Shown piece by piece: positions 24,693 to 33,188 of a stretch of 64,000 bases of DNA. Every line of letters starts with the position of its first letter. Positions within the stretch are counted from its first letter, which is position 1. The stretch lies in the NCBI RefSeq assembly GCF_020177575.1, contig NZ_JAHTBK010000001.1, positions 124,001-188,000 on the forward strand. The letters run 5' to 3'. The position numbers and the translations under genes were made by a program. This stretch comes from Hasllibacter sp. MH4015. Lineage in GTDB: Bacteria > Pseudomonadota > Alphaproteobacteria > Rhodobacterales > Rhodobacteraceae. Under the pieces are notes generated by a model. That model was given only the letters and a program-made list of their open reading frames with translations, was not told the origin of the DNA and did no database searches.

Positions 24693-25199
24693 TCATGCCG
24701 CGACCTCCGCCGGGGCGGGGTGGCGGTAGACGAGCGCCTCCGCATTGGGGTGGCGGGCCGTGTCATCGCGCGTGCATCCCAGCCGTTCCGCCAACGCGAT
24801 GGACCGCGCATTGTCGCGGTGGATGTAGCTGACGGCGGTATCCCATCCGAAGGGGCCGTAGCAGTGTGCGCGGGCGGCGCACGCGGCCTCGAACGCGAAG
24901 CCGCGACCTTCGTAATCCTCCCAGATCAGCCAGCCGATTTCCCGCTCCGGCCAGCCTTGGGGAAACCAGCAGCCGACAAGGCCGACGGGCGTGCCGTCAG
25001 CCTCCACCGTCCACATGCCGAAACCGTGCAGGTGCCAATGGCCAAGTTCCGCCGCGAACAGAATCCAGGCCTGCCGTTCGTCCTTCGGCCCGCCGGTATG
25101 GATCGAGCGGTCGGAGGCGAAGTAATCCCGGAAGGCGGGGAAATCGCTGGCCTCGGGGCCGCGCAGGGTGAGGTGGGAGGTCTTGAGGACGGGGATCAT
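24693..25199 (-). CDS. GNAT acetyltransferase, RimJ/RimL-like (fourth of four)
   Basis: A 168-residue GNAT enzyme (Acetyltransf_3 type). The LKTSHLTLRGPEASDFPAF start, the acetyl-CoA loop YEGRGFAFEAA and the late strand SYIHRDNARSIALAERLGC are the hallmarks. The ATG at 25199 overlaps the upstream TGA by ATGA. Enzymes of this group acetylate protein N-termini (RimI/J/L) or small molecules; no substrate can be assigned. It resembles the product of 25654-26193 more than the other two, for example in WDTAVSYI and ALVYRHP near the C-terminus. Confidence 0.88.
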   Translation of the reverse strand: MIPVLKTSHLTLRGPEASDFPAFRDYFASDRSIHTGGPKDERQAWILFAAELGHWHLHGFGMWTVEADGTPVGLVGCWFPQGWPEREIGWLIWEDYEGRGFAFEAACAARAHCYGPFGWDTAVSYIHRDNARSIALAERLGCTRDDTARHPNAEALVYRHPAPAEVAA

Positions 25200-25657
25200 G
25201 CCGCACCTCCGTGGACCCAAATCTCGCACTTCGGATCGTGGGTGGCCATTTCGCCGTCGAACCGCGCGCCGAGTTTTTCGGCGACCCGCTTGGAGGCCGC
25301 GTTGTTCCGGTCGATGTAGCTCACGATGCGGGCGTCGCCGATCACGGTCGGCGCCCAATCGAGCACCGCGCGCGCGGCCTCGGGCGCGTAGCCCGCACCG
25401 CGATGTCCGTCGTAGGTGTTCCAGGCAAGTTCCGGCTCCCCATGGGCGGGGGGATGGTGAAGCGCCACGTTGCCGACCGGGGTGTCGCTCTTGCGCACGA
25501 TGAACCAGCCATAGCCCAGGACGGCCCAATGGCCGATATCGCCGGTGAATTCATCCCAGGCTTCATCGCGATCCTCGCCGTGCCAACGTTCGTAGATCGG
25601 CCAATCGTCCGGGGAGACCTGGCGCAGGATCAGACGGTCGGTGCGCAGTTCGGTCAT
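25196..25657 (-). CDS. GNAT acetyltransferase (third of four)
   Basis: A 153-residue GNAT protein, slightly shorter than its neighbours. It starts TELRTDRLILRQVSPDDWP; the acetyl-CoA loop is HRGAGYAPEAA and the later strand is VSYIDRNNAASKRVAEKLGA. Both ends overlap neighbouring genes by ATGA, which ties its translation to theirs. It lacks the LALLYRHP-type tail of the flanking paralogues and ends in CEIWVHGG. Substrate unknown. Confidence 0.88.
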   Translation of the reverse strand: MTELRTDRLILRQVSPDDWPIYERWHGEDRDEAWDEFTGDIGHWAVLGYGWFIVRKSDTPVGNVALHHPPAHGEPELAWNTYDGHRGAGYAPEAARAVLDWAPTVIGDARIVSYIDRNNAASKRVAEKLGARFDGEMATHDPKCEIWVHGGAA

Positions 25658-26193
25658 GCCAGCACCTCCGCGAGAACGGGGTGGCGATAGACAAGGCTTT
25701 CCGCACCGGGGCCGTTTGCGCCTTCGTCGATCACGCAGCCCATCCGTTCGGCCAGCGCGATGGAGCGGGTGTTGGCGGGGTCGATATAGCTGACGGCGGT
25801 GTCCCAGCCGAGGACGTCGTAGACGTAGCGGCGGATCTCGATCATCGCCTCGAACGCGAAGCCCTGACCTTCGGCGGCGGCGTCCCAGATCGTCCAGCTG
25901 AGTTCCGGTTCGGGCCAGCCTTCGGGGTTCCACGGACCCATGGAGCCGATGGCCGTGTCGGAGCCTTTCGGGACGATCACGTAGACGCCGTAACCGCGCA
26001 GGTGCCAGTGGCCGGAGAGGGTAGCGAGGACGCGCCAGGCATCGCCCCGGTCGGCGTCGCTGCCACCGCCGACGAAGCTGGCGCGGTCGGACATGACGAA
26101 CGGCGCGAGTGCGTCCAGATCGCGGGCCTCGGGGGCGCGGAGGATCAGGCGCTCCGTCTCAAGCTGGGGGATATCCACAAGGCGGGGGATCAT
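25654..26193 (-). CDS. GNAT acetyltransferase (second of four)
   Basis: A 179-residue GNAT protein with LETERLILRAPEARDLDAL near the start, the cofactor loop AEGQGFAFEAM and SYIDPANTRSIALAERMGC. It shares HWHLRGYG-type and WDTAVSYI segments with the product of 24693-25199, which suggests duplication. The start at 26193 is 88 bases from the stop of the preceding GNAT gene, the only real gap in the cluster. The role could be protein N-terminal or side-chain acetylation, but this is not shown. Confidence 0.88.
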   Translation of the reverse strand: MIPRLVDIPQLETERLILRAPEARDLDALAPFVMSDRASFVGGGSDADRGDAWRVLATLSGHWHLRGYGVYVIVPKGSDTAIGSMGPWNPEGWPEPELSWTIWDAAAEGQGFAFEAMIEIRRYVYDVLGWDTAVSYIDPANTRSIALAERMGCVIDEGANGPGAESLVYRHPVLAEVLA

Positions 26194-26281
26194 CGCTGGC
26201 CACCCGTCGTCGTTGCAGAAGTGCAGTCAATGGCCCCGGAAACTGTGGACAAATCTGTGAGTTGCGCGCGGATGTGCAATG

Positions 26282-26842
26282 TCATGCCGCCGCTCCATGT
26301 CGCCAGACCTCGATCGTCATGCCTTCGCGTTCGGCGATCTGCGCCTCTGCCCTGTCATCGCGGACAGCGTTCAGGCGGCGCGCCACGGCAGATGATGCAA
26401 TGTTCTTCGGGTCGATGTAGCTGACGCAGGTGGGCAGCACGGAGAGGCCGAAATCGCGCACGGCCCGGGCCGCTTCCGTCCCGTAGCCGTGGCCCCGGTA
26501 TTCGGGCAGGAGCATCCAGCCAAGCTCCGGCTCGTCATCACCCCATTCAAGGCCGACGATGGTGAAACCGACCAGCGTGCCGTCGCGCAGCTCCACCGCG
26601 AAGGGGCCGTGACCGTGGAGCATCCAGCACGCGACGTAGGTGCTGAACTGGGTCCACGCATCTTCCGCGTCCATCGGCTCGCCCGGCCAACCGGCGAAGA
26701 TGCGGGTCCAGGCGGGAAGGTCGTGGAGGTCAGGCGCGCGCAGGCGCAGGCGCGCGGTTTCCAGCACCGGGACGGACGCCCGATGCATCGCCGCAGCCTC
26801 CGCCGCGGGCCCCGAAGGGGGCTGGGTGCAGCGTTGCGCCAT
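26282..26842 (-). CDS. GNAT acetyltransferase (first of four, next to ffh)
   Basis: A 186-residue GNAT protein with VLETARLRLRAPDLHDLPAW, the cofactor loop YRGHGYGTEAARA and CVSYIDPKNIASSAVARRLN. The ATG at 26842 overlaps the ffh stop (TGATG); a GTG one codon upstream is also possible. Its translation therefore depends on ribosomes finishing ffh. It is the most divergent of the four. Association with ffh suggests a housekeeping expression level. Confidence 0.88.
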   Translation of the reverse strand: MAQRCTQPPSGPAAEAAAMHRASVPVLETARLRLRAPDLHDLPAWTRIFAGWPGEPMDAEDAWTQFSTYVACWMLHGHGPFAVELRDGTLVGFTIVGLEWGDDEPELGWMLLPEYRGHGYGTEAARAVRDFGLSVLPTCVSYIDPKNIASSAVARRLNAVRDDRAEAQIAEREGMTIEVWRHGAAA

Positions 26843-28368
26843 CACTTCTTCTTGCCGTCGCCCAAACCGCCGAGGCCGGGTGGAAGTGCTGCACCGCCGC
26901 CGAGGCCGGGCAGACCGCCACCGCCGCCCGCCCCCATCTGCTTGGCCGCGCGTTCCAGCGCCTTGGCGTCCATGCCGCCCATGCCCGCGGCATCCATGCC
27001 CGGCGGCATCCCGCCGCCCTTGCCCATCAGCGCACCGAGGCCGCCGCGCATCAGGCCCTTCTTGCCCATCTTGCCCATCTTCTTCATCGCATCCGCCATC
27101 TGGCGCTGCATCTTCAGAAGCTTGTTGAGGTCGGCCACGTCCTGGCCCGCGCCCTTGGCGATGCGCTTCTTGCGGGACGCCTGGAGCAGGCCGGGATTGG
27201 CGCGTTCCTTCTTGGTCATCGACTGGATCAGGGCGATCTGGCGGGTGATGACCGTGTCGTCGAAGCCCGCCTCCTCGATCTGTTTCGACATCTTGGCCAT
27301 GCCGGGCATCATGCCCATCATGCCCTGCATGCCGCCCATCTTCTGCATCTGCTCCAGCTGGCCCTTGAGGTCGTTCATGTTGAACATGCCCTTCTGGAAG
27401 CGCTTCATCATGCGCTCGGCCTGTTCGGCCTCCAGCGTTTCCTGCGCCTTTTCGACCAGGCTGACGATGTCGCCCATGCCGAGGATGCGGCCCGCGATGC
27501 GCTCCGGCTCGAACGTCTCAATGGCGTCCATCTTCTCGCCGAGGCCGACGAAACGGATCGGTTTGCCGGTGATCTGGCGCATCGACAGCGCCGCACCGCC
27601 ACGGCCATCGCCGTCCATCCGGGTGAGGACCACGCCCGAGACGCCGATCTTGTCGTCGAATTCCTCGGCCACGTTGACGGCGTCCTGACCGGTCAGGCCG
27701 TCGACCACAAGAAGCGTCTCACGCGGGTTGGCGACATCGCGCACGGCGGCGGCCTGGGCGATCAGTTCCTGGTCGATATGCAGGCGACCGGCGGTGTCGA
27801 GCATGTAGACGTCGTAGCCGCCGAGCCCTGCCTGGGTCTTGGCGCGTTTGGCGATGGCGACCGGGTCTTCGCCGGCCACGATGGGCAGGGTATCGACGCC
27901 GATCTGGGTGCCGAGGATCGCCAGTTGCTCCATCGCCGCGGGGCGGTTGGTGTCGAGCGAGGCCATCAGCACCTTCTTGCCCTCACGGTCCTTCAACCGC
28001 TTGGCAAGTTTCGCCGTGGTCGTCGTTTTGCCCGAGCCCTGCAGGCCGACCATGAGGATCGGGGCGGGCGGGTTGTCGATTTTCAGGACACCGGGATCCA
28101 CGTCGCCGCGCAGGGTCGCGATCAGCTCATCATGGACGATCTTGATGACCTGCTGGCCGGGGGTGATGGATTTCGTGACGGCGGCACCGGTCGCCTTCTT
28201 CTCCACCGCCTTGATGAAGGAGCGCGCCACGGGCAGGGAGACATCGGCCTCCAGCAGCGCCACGCGGACCTCGCGCATCGCGGTGCGCACGTCATCTTCG
28301 CTGAGCGCGCCTTGCTTGGTGAGGCGGTCGAAGACGCCGGACAGGCGTTCGGAGAGATTCTCAAACAT
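26842..28368 (-). CDS. ffh: Signal recognition particle protein Ffh
   Basis: A 508-residue SRP54-type GTPase that, with 4.5S RNA, delivers signal-anchor proteins to FtsY and SecYEG. It has an N-domain (1-90), a G-domain with GLQGSGKTTT (108-117), DTAGRLH and RMDGDGRGG, and then a methionine-rich M-domain (from about 325) with MQGMMGMMPGM. The tail beyond about 440 is Gly/Met/Pro-rich. No SRP RNA gene is recognised in the window. It is the second gene of a minus-strand operon that continues into four GNAT genes. Confidence 0.97.
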   Translation of the reverse strand: MFENLSERLSGVFDRLTKQGALSEDDVRTAMREVRVALLEADVSLPVARSFIKAVEKKATGAAVTKSITPGQQVIKIVHDELIATLRGDVDPGVLKIDNPPAPILMVGLQGSGKTTTTAKLAKRLKDREGKKVLMASLDTNRPAAMEQLAILGTQIGVDTLPIVAGEDPVAIAKRAKTQAGLGGYDVYMLDTAGRLHIDQELIAQAAAVRDVANPRETLLVVDGLTGQDAVNVAEEFDDKIGVSGVVLTRMDGDGRGGAALSMRQITGKPIRFVGLGEKMDAIETFEPERIAGRILGMGDIVSLVEKAQETLEAEQAERMMKRFQKGMFNMNDLKGQLEQMQKMGGMQGMMGMMPGMAKMSKQIEEAGFDDTVITRQIALIQSMTKKERANPGLLQASRKKRIAKGAGQDVADLNKLLKMQRQMADAMKKMGKMGKKGLMRGGLGALMGKGGGMPPGMDAAGMGGMDAKALERAAKQMGAGGGGGLPGLGGGAALPPGLGGLGDGKKK

Positions 28369-28371
28369 GAC

Positions 28372-28695
28372 TTAGTCCTTTTGCCGCTTCAGGCGATTGC
28401 GTTCCGCGATCTCGAGCAGCGCCACCACGATGAGCCATCCGCTCACCCAGATCGGGCTGAAGATCACGACGCTGAAGGTCGCATAGGTCAATTCGCTGGC
28501 CACAACGCCGATCAGGTCGGGCAGATGCTCGCAGGTCGCGGGCGGGTAGTTGAACGGGTCGGTCATCATGGGCATGCGCCCGCCGCTGCACCCGCCCCAG
28601 CTTGCCAATGCCGCGAACACGGCCACCGCCACGACGAACGCGCCCACCAGCAGCAGGCCCGCGAACAGCAGTTTCTTGGCAATCGGTGACTTCAC
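28372..28695 (-). CDS. Small membrane protein upstream of ffh
   Basis: A 107-residue protein with two membrane spans (about 9-30 and 62-93) and a loop holding two cysteines (C36, C55). It ends three bases before the ffh start, so it is probably co-transcribed. The start codon is a GTG with only a weak ribosome site, so the N-terminus is uncertain. The C-terminus is basic (ERNRLKRQKD). I do not recognise the family; the position next to ffh may hint at membrane protein biogenesis, but that is a guess. Confidence 0.6.
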   Translation of the reverse strand: MKSPIAKKLLFAGLLLVGAFVVAVAVFAALASWGGCSGGRMPMMTDPFNYPPATCEHLPDLIGVVASELTYATFSVVIFSPIWVSGWLIVVALLEIAERNRLKRQKD

Positions 28696-28957
28696 GTCGC
28701 TTCATTTCCGTACCACGCCCCAGATAGGCATTGCGTGCCGTCGGTCCAATCCCTGTGTCCCTTGCGCGTTGCCCGGCGGCGTCGCGTCCGGACAAGGGCA
28801 ATGCCCAAACGGGCTTTGCCCCCGTGGGCGAAACTCGCTGACGGGGGGCGATCCTACGAACGCGCGCGGGACCGGGAAGCTTGGCTTTCCGGCTATTGCG
28901 GGCGGATTAGGCCGATTGGGGGCGGGAGTCAATCATCGCGGGGCGCGCGGGGCGGGA

Positions 28958-29470
28958 TCAGGTGCAATCCGCCGTAAGGTCCACCACATCGCCCGCCAGC
29001 ATGTCGGCATCGGCATGCAGGGTGAAGGACCGCCTGAGGCTCATGTCGTCCCATTCGGCTTGGGTGATCGGCGGCGCCGTCGTGGGCCGCGTTCCCGGCT
29101 CCCCAAAAAGCGTCAGCGCCATCGGGCCGTCGAAAACCTGACCGGCGAAGGTCAATCCTTCGACGTCATAGGCGTAAACGCCGGTCAGATCGGCGGCCGA
29201 TCCGCGCGAGGTGGTGATGAGTGTCCAGATGCGGCCCGAAATGTCGTCGCCGAGGGTCATGCTGCCGGTCGCGTAATGGGCCACCGTCCCGCCCTCCTGC
29301 CGGAAGGTTTGCCCGGAGGTCACGAATTCGGCGGAGCCGGGTATTTGCGTACCGGGCCGGATGAAGCCCACGCCCTGCGTCACCTCGATCGTGAACGCGA
29401 GCGTACAGGTCTGCGCCGGAGCCGCGGATGGCGCGACCAAAGCAAGGGCGATGAGGAGATGTCTGAGCAT
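28958..29470 (-). CDS. Exported protein of unknown function
   Basis: A 170-residue protein with a signal peptide (1-19, ending SAAPA before QTCTL). The mature chain is probably a beta-rich fold (TLAFTIEVTQGVGFIRPG, GSMTLGDDISGRIW), with two cysteines near the ends that could form a disulfide (C22 and the penultimate residue). No known motif. It lies on its own between ffh and the DoxX gene; the 262-base stretch between it and the ffh-operon start (28696-28957) has no recognisable gene or RNA. Confidence 0.6.
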   Translation of the reverse strand: MLRHLLIALALVAPSAAPAQTCTLAFTIEVTQGVGFIRPGTQIPGSAEFVTSGQTFRQEGGTVAHYATGSMTLGDDISGRIWTLITTSRGSAADLTGVYAYDVEGLTFAGQVFDGPMALTLFGEPGTRPTTAPPITQAEWDDMSLRRSFTLHADADMLAGDVVDLTADCT

Positions 29471-29588
29471 GGATGCAAAGGTAGCACGGGCATCCGGTCG
29501 ATCAAAATCCTCGTTGCGGCCCGGCCCCCATCGGCGCTTATCCGTCGCCGGAGATGGATGCGCCGAGGGACCGGGGACGCGAGGGGGA

Positions 29589-29954
29589 TCAGGCGGGCAC
29601 GGCCCCGCGCAGCTGGCCGCGATGGGCGTAGAGAACCAGCGCGGACAAGAGGCCGAGTACCGCGGCGGGCACGGCAGACGGGCCGAGGACGAGCAGGTGG
29701 AACCCCACGGCGGCGATCATCGTGGCGGTCAGAAGGAAGGCCCCGATAGCCTGACGACCCGGCACCCAAAGCAGGATGGCCGCGCCCACCTCGATCACGC
29801 CGGTCACGTAGCGGAACCACTGGCCCCAGCCGATCGCCTCGAACGTGGCGACCATCATCTCCGCCCCGATCAGCTTTGCCGCGCCAGCGGCGACGAAGGC
29901 CAGCGTCAGGAGGGCCTTTACGGCAAGAAGTCCGTATTTATGGACATTCGACAT
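29589..29954 (-). CDS. DoxX-family membrane protein
   Basis: A 121-residue protein with four membrane helices and the DoxX-type layout: LLAVKALLTLAFVAAGAAKL (helix one with the AGxxKL motif), then WFRYVTGVIEVGAAILLWVP, GAFLLTATMIAAVGFHLL and VLGLLSALVLYAHR. DoxX-like proteins are linked to thiosulfate oxidation in archaea and to redox stress in bacteria; no function is certain here. It starts 11 bases after azoR and is likely co-transcribed with it under the divergent LysR gene. Confidence 0.8.
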   Translation of the reverse strand: MSNVHKYGLLAVKALLTLAFVAAGAAKLIGAEMMVATFEAIGWGQWFRYVTGVIEVGAAILLWVPGRQAIGAFLLTATMIAAVGFHLLVLGPSAVPAAVLGLLSALVLYAHRGQLRGAVPA

Positions 29955-29965
29955 CGGAAAACTCC

Positions 29966-30544
29966 TCAGGCTGCGAGCGCGTCGACTTGCGACTGCGCGG
30001 ATTTCAGGGACGCTTCCGCATCCACCATCAGGCGGTCGGCGGTGACGAAGGTGACGTCATGGATGCCGATGAAGCCGAGGATGTGGCGGATATAGCCGGT
30101 GGCGAAGTCGATCTCCGACCCGGCCTCTGTCCCGCCGGAGGCAACGGCGACGATGGCGCGCTTGCCGTCCAACAGGCCCTTCGGTCCGGTCTCGGAATAG
30201 CGGAAGGTGACGCCCGCGCGCGCGACCTGATCCACCCAGGCCTTGAGCGCGGCGGGTACACCGAAATTGTAGATCGGAAGGCCGATCACGATCGTGTCGG
30301 CGGCCTGAACCTCGGCCACGAGCGTGTCGGACAACGCGAGCGTTTCGCCCTGGTCCGGGCTGCGCGCATCGGCGGGGGTGAAATTGGCACCGATCCACGC
30401 CGCGTCGATCAGCGGGATACCATGGGCGAGGTCGCGCACGGTCACGGTATCGGGCGACAGGCGGGCGATGATCTTGTCGGTCAGGTCGCGAGAGACGGAG
30501 CCCTCGGTCCGGGCGGAGGCGTCGAGGCGCAGGATGTGGGTCAT
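29966..30544 (-). CDS. azoR: FMN-dependent NADH-azoreductase
   Basis: A 192-residue flavodoxin-fold NADH:quinone/azo oxidoreductase. HILRLDASAR-TEGSVSRDL is the phosphate-binding loop for FMN; IVIGLPIYNFGVPAALKAWV and VARAGVTFRYSETGPKGLL are the flavin- and quinone-binding segments; VAVASGGT follows. Homologues reduce quinones and azo dyes and protect from thiol-reactive electrophiles. The ATG at 30544 is chosen because the fold begins there. Divergent from a LysR gene 224 bases away, the usual arrangement for inducible azoR. Confidence 0.9.
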   Translation of the reverse strand: MTHILRLDASARTEGSVSRDLTDKIIARLSPDTVTVRDLAHGIPLIDAAWIGANFTPADARSPDQGETLALSDTLVAEVQAADTIVIGLPIYNFGVPAALKAWVDQVARAGVTFRYSETGPKGLLDGKRAIVAVASGGTEAGSEIDFATGYIRHILGFIGIHDVTFVTADRLMVDAEASLKSAQSQVDALAA

Positions 30545-30603
30545 GGTCTGGTCCCTGAATGGTTGGATCGTGATTGGTGCGAACGTGGTCCCCTGCGCCC
30601 AGA

Positions 30604-30642
30604 TGCGCAATTCTCGAAAAATGCGGTATTTGTGTGCGCAAT
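30604..30642. promoter_or_regulatory. Direct repeat in the azoR-lysR spacer
   Basis: TGCGCAAT occurs at 30604-30611 and 30635-30642, exactly 31 bases apart (three helical turns). Between them lies AAATGCGGTATTT with symmetric AAAT/ATTT ends. This is compatible with a LysR tetramer site, but it is identified by pattern only. Confidence 0.35.
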
Positions 30643-30768
30643 CGAACAGAACGCGCCGACGGAGCAGGGGCGCGCGGGCGGCGGGCCGTTTCCGCGCGTT
30701 GCCAACGCGCATCTGTGCGCGCATGGTGGGCCAAATCCATTCGTTTGTGAGGGAGCGCACAGAGAGAC

Positions 30769-31644
30769 ATGGACAATTGGGACGAAATCCGCACCGCGTT
30801 TCAGGTCGCCAAGCGCGGCACCGTATCGGGCGCGGCGGAGGCGCTTGGCGTACATCACGCCACGGTCATCCGCCATATCGACGCCCTGGAATCGCGGTTG
30901 GGCGCGAAGCTGTTTCAGCGCCATGCAAGGGGCTACACCGCCACCGAAGCCGGCCAGGACCTGTTTTCCGTGGCCGGGTCCGCGGACGATCAGTTCACCC
31001 AGCTCGCCAGCCGGATCAAGGGCCGCGGGGATGAGGTGACGGGGGAGTTGATCGTGACCTCCCTCGGCGCGCTGTCGCCGCTTCTGGTGCCGACGATTGC
31101 GGAGTTTCAGGAGCGCCACCCGGATCTGCGCGTGCGCCTGATCTCGGACGCGCGGCTGTTCCGCCTGGAATACGGCGAGGCCCATGTGGCGATCCGGGCA
31201 GGCAAGCTGCCCGATCAGCCCGACAATATCGTGCAGCCCTTCTTCACCCAGACCCTGAAACTGGTGGCGAGCAAATCCTACGTGAAGCGGTTCGGGATGC
31301 TGGAGGGCGACGATGTCAGCCAGCATCGCTTCGTGGGCACCACGGACGAAACACCGCGAGCCCCCTATTTCCGCTGGCTGAACGAGAATGTGCCGGGCGC
31401 GTCGATCTATTTCCGCGCGTCGTCCATGGTCGCGGTGAAGGAGGCGGTGCTTGCGGGCGTCGGCATCGGGTTCGTGGCCTCGTGGGACCGGGACCGCACC
31501 GATGACTTGGTGGAGATGTTGCCGCCGCTCGAAGATTGGACGGCGAAGATCTGGCTGGTGACCCATATGGACCTGCACCGCACCGCGAAGGTGCAAAGCT
31601 TCGTGCGCCATCTCAAGGAAGAAGTGAAAGCCTGGCCCGTATGA
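30769..31644 (+). CDS. LysR-family transcriptional regulator
   Basis: A 291-residue LysR regulator. The helix-turn-helix covers about residues 5-62 (FQVAKRGTVSGAAEALGVHH, then TVIRHIDALESRLGAKLFQR). The periplasmic-binding-protein-like effector domain covers about 90-285. It is transcribed away from azoR-doxX and probably controls them in response to a quinone or electrophile. The DMT permease gene follows 28 bases downstream and may be in the same transcript. Confidence 0.9.
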   Translation: MDNWDEIRTAFQVAKRGTVSGAAEALGVHHATVIRHIDALESRLGAKLFQRHARGYTATEAGQDLFSVAGSADDQFTQLASRIKGRGDEVTGELIVTSLGALSPLLVPTIAEFQERHPDLRVRLISDARLFRLEYGEAHVAIRAGKLPDQPDNIVQPFFTQTLKLVASKSYVKRFGMLEGDDVSQHRFVGTTDETPRAPYFRWLNENVPGASIYFRASSMVAVKEAVLAGVGIGFVASWDRDRTDDLVEMLPPLEDWTAKIWLVTHMDLHRTAKVQSFVRHLKEEVKAWPV

Positions 31645-31672
31645 AAGCCCCGCGCGCGGGGCGGCACCGACG

Positions 31673-32560
31673 GTGAGGGAGGCCATCGGCAGCAGCCGGG
31701 CGGGCCATCTGGCGATGCTGGCGTTTTCGGGCCTCGTGGCCGGATCGTTCAGCCTGGGCGGGCAGGTGGCCGCGGAGATCGCGCCGACCGCGCTCAACGC
31801 CGTGCGGTTCGCCATCGCGGCCCTCATCATGGCGGCGTTCGTCTGGGCGCGGGGCGTGCGCGTGGGCCCGGCCCTCGTTGCGCCGTGGCGATACCTGATC
31901 CTTGGCGGGCTCTTCGCGATCTATTTCGTGCTGATGTTCGAGGGGTTGAAGACCGCACCTCCCGTCTCCGCCGCCGCCGTCTTCACGCTCACGCCCCTGA
32001 TGAGCGCGCTGTTCGGTTGGGTGCTGTTGCGACAATTGGTGGACGGGCGCATCGCGCTGGCGCTCAGCATCGGGGGTGTCGGCGCGGCATGGGTGATCTT
32101 TCGCGCCGATTGGCAGGCGGTTCTGGCGTTCGAGGTCGGTCGGGGGGAGGCGATCTACTTCGTCGGGTGCATCGCCCACGCGCTCTACACCCCCATGGTG
32201 CGGGTCCTGAACCGGGGCGAGCCGGTGCTGGTCTTCTCCTTCCTCACGCTGGTGTCGTGCGCCCTCTGCATCGCGATCTGGGGCATCGGCGACATCGCGG
32301 CGACCGATTGGGCGGGCCTGCGCCCAATGGTCTGGATCGCCATCGCCTATGTCGCGATCTTCGCCAGCGCCGCCACGGTCTTCCTGATCCAGTTCGCGTC
32401 CCTGCGCCTGCCGTCGTCCAAGGTGATGGCCTATACCTACCTGACTCCGTCCTGGGTGATCCTGTGGGAGATCGCGCTTGGCCAGCCCGTTCCCGCCGCG
32501 CTGGTCCTGGTGGGCGTGGGGCTGACGATCACGGCGCTGCTTTTGCTGCTCAAGAATTGA
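31673..32560 (+). CDS. DMT-superfamily permease (EamA type)
   Basis: A 295-residue protein with ten membrane spans in two EamA repeats (about 12-135 and 160-293), the structure of drug/metabolite transporters. Characteristic segments are ALNAVRFAIAALIMAAF, AAVFTLTPLMSALFGWVLL in repeat one and SSKVMAYTYLTPSWVILWEI in repeat two. The substrate is unknown. The start is a GTG at 31673 without an obvious ribosome site; an ATG at 31715 is an alternative. A perfect 16-base GC palindrome at 31647-31662 lies in the gap after the LysR gene. Confidence 0.85.
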   Translation: MREAIGSSRAGHLAMLAFSGLVAGSFSLGGQVAAEIAPTALNAVRFAIAALIMAAFVWARGVRVGPALVAPWRYLILGGLFAIYFVLMFEGLKTAPPVSAAAVFTLTPLMSALFGWVLLRQLVDGRIALALSIGGVGAAWVIFRADWQAVLAFEVGRGEAIYFVGCIAHALYTPMVRVLNRGEPVLVFSFLTLVSCALCIAIWGIGDIAATDWAGLRPMVWIAIAYVAIFASAATVFLIQFASLRLPSSKVMAYTYLTPSWVILWEIALGQPVPAALVLVGVGLTITALLLLLKN

Positions 32561-32619
32561 CGCGGATCAAGGGATCGCGGCCCGAGGACCGCTAGAGTAC
32601 CGCGGAAAGGAGCCGGATC

Positions 32620-33111
32620 ATGCCCGCTGCCACCTGCCGCGCGGAACTGCTTGCCGTGACCGACAAGGAATGGGCCAAGCTCACCGCCACGCTGGACCGT
32701 GTGTCGGACGACATCGCGATGGTGCCCCTGGGCGATGATCCGAGCCCGAGGGATATCGTCACCCACCGCGCCCATTGGATCGGCCTGTTCTTTCAATGGC
32801 TGCGGGAAGGGGAGGCCGCGCAAATGCCCGATCACGGGGTGAAGTGGACGCAGTTGAAGCCTTACAATACCGGGCTGCGCGCGCAATACGCGGATATGTC
32901 GTGGAATGAAGCGCGGAACTGGCTTAACATGGAGCACACCCGCCTGCGCGCCTGGATCGCGGGGGCGGGTGACGACGTGCTCTACGGTGCGCCGATGCCG
33001 GGCGGTACGGGATGGACGACCGGCCGATATGCGGAGGCCGCAGGTCCGAGCCACTACCGGTCGGCGGCGAAATATGTGCGCGGGGTTCTAAGGCAATCGG
33101 GAACGATCTGA
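32620..33111 (+). CDS. ClbS/DfsB-family four-helix bundle protein
   Basis: A 163-residue cytosolic protein of the DinB-like ClbS/DfsB group (DUF1706). It begins with CRAELLAVTDKEWAKLTATL and continues with IVTHRAHWIGLFFQWLREGE, NWLNMEHTRLRAWIAGAGDD and a late GPSHYRSAAKYVR. ClbS itself is a cyclopropane hydrolase protecting against colibactin; for most relatives no activity is known. A GAAAGGAG ribosome site supports the ATG. No metal-binding histidine triad typical of DinB stands out. No clear partner genes. Confidence 0.7.
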   Translation: MPAATCRAELLAVTDKEWAKLTATLDRVSDDIAMVPLGDDPSPRDIVTHRAHWIGLFFQWLREGEAAQMPDHGVKWTQLKPYNTGLRAQYADMSWNEARNWLNMEHTRLRAWIAGAGDDVLYGAPMPGGTGWTTGRYAEAAGPSHYRSAAKYVRGVLRQSGTI

Positions 33112-33131
33112 CACCGTTTCGAAAGTTTTTG

Positions 33132-33157
33132 GGAACCGAATGCATGGCGGGCGCATT
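33132..33157 (+). promoter_or_regulatory. Possible ECF-sigma-type promoter for the microprotein pair
   Basis: GGAAC at 33132-33136 and CATT at 33154-33157 are separated by 17 bases. The layout resembles GGAAC-N16/17-CGTT promoters of alphaproteobacterial stress sigma factors, with one mismatch in the -10. A start near 33164 would give a leader of about 25 bases. Tentative. Confidence 0.3.
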
Positions 33158-33188
33158 GTCCGGTGGTAATAACGAAAGGATCAGATCC

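Noticed and set aside
23348-24832. A 494-codon plus-strand frame over rimM, rpsP and chorismate mutase
   Set aside because: Antisense to three well-identified genes, with glycine/phenylalanine low complexity caused by the Ala/Glu repeat of S16 read backwards.
28696-28957. Possible 4.5S SRP RNA gene near ffh
   Set aside because: The conserved SRP RNA core (GGTCAGGTCCGGAAGG-type) is absent from this spacer and from the rest of the window as far as I could read.
31647-31662. Perfect GC palindrome GCCCCGCGCGCGGGGC as a terminator after the LysR gene
   Set aside because: No loop or T tract follows; it may pair in RNA but does not meet terminator criteria, so I left it as a remark in the DMT permease entry.
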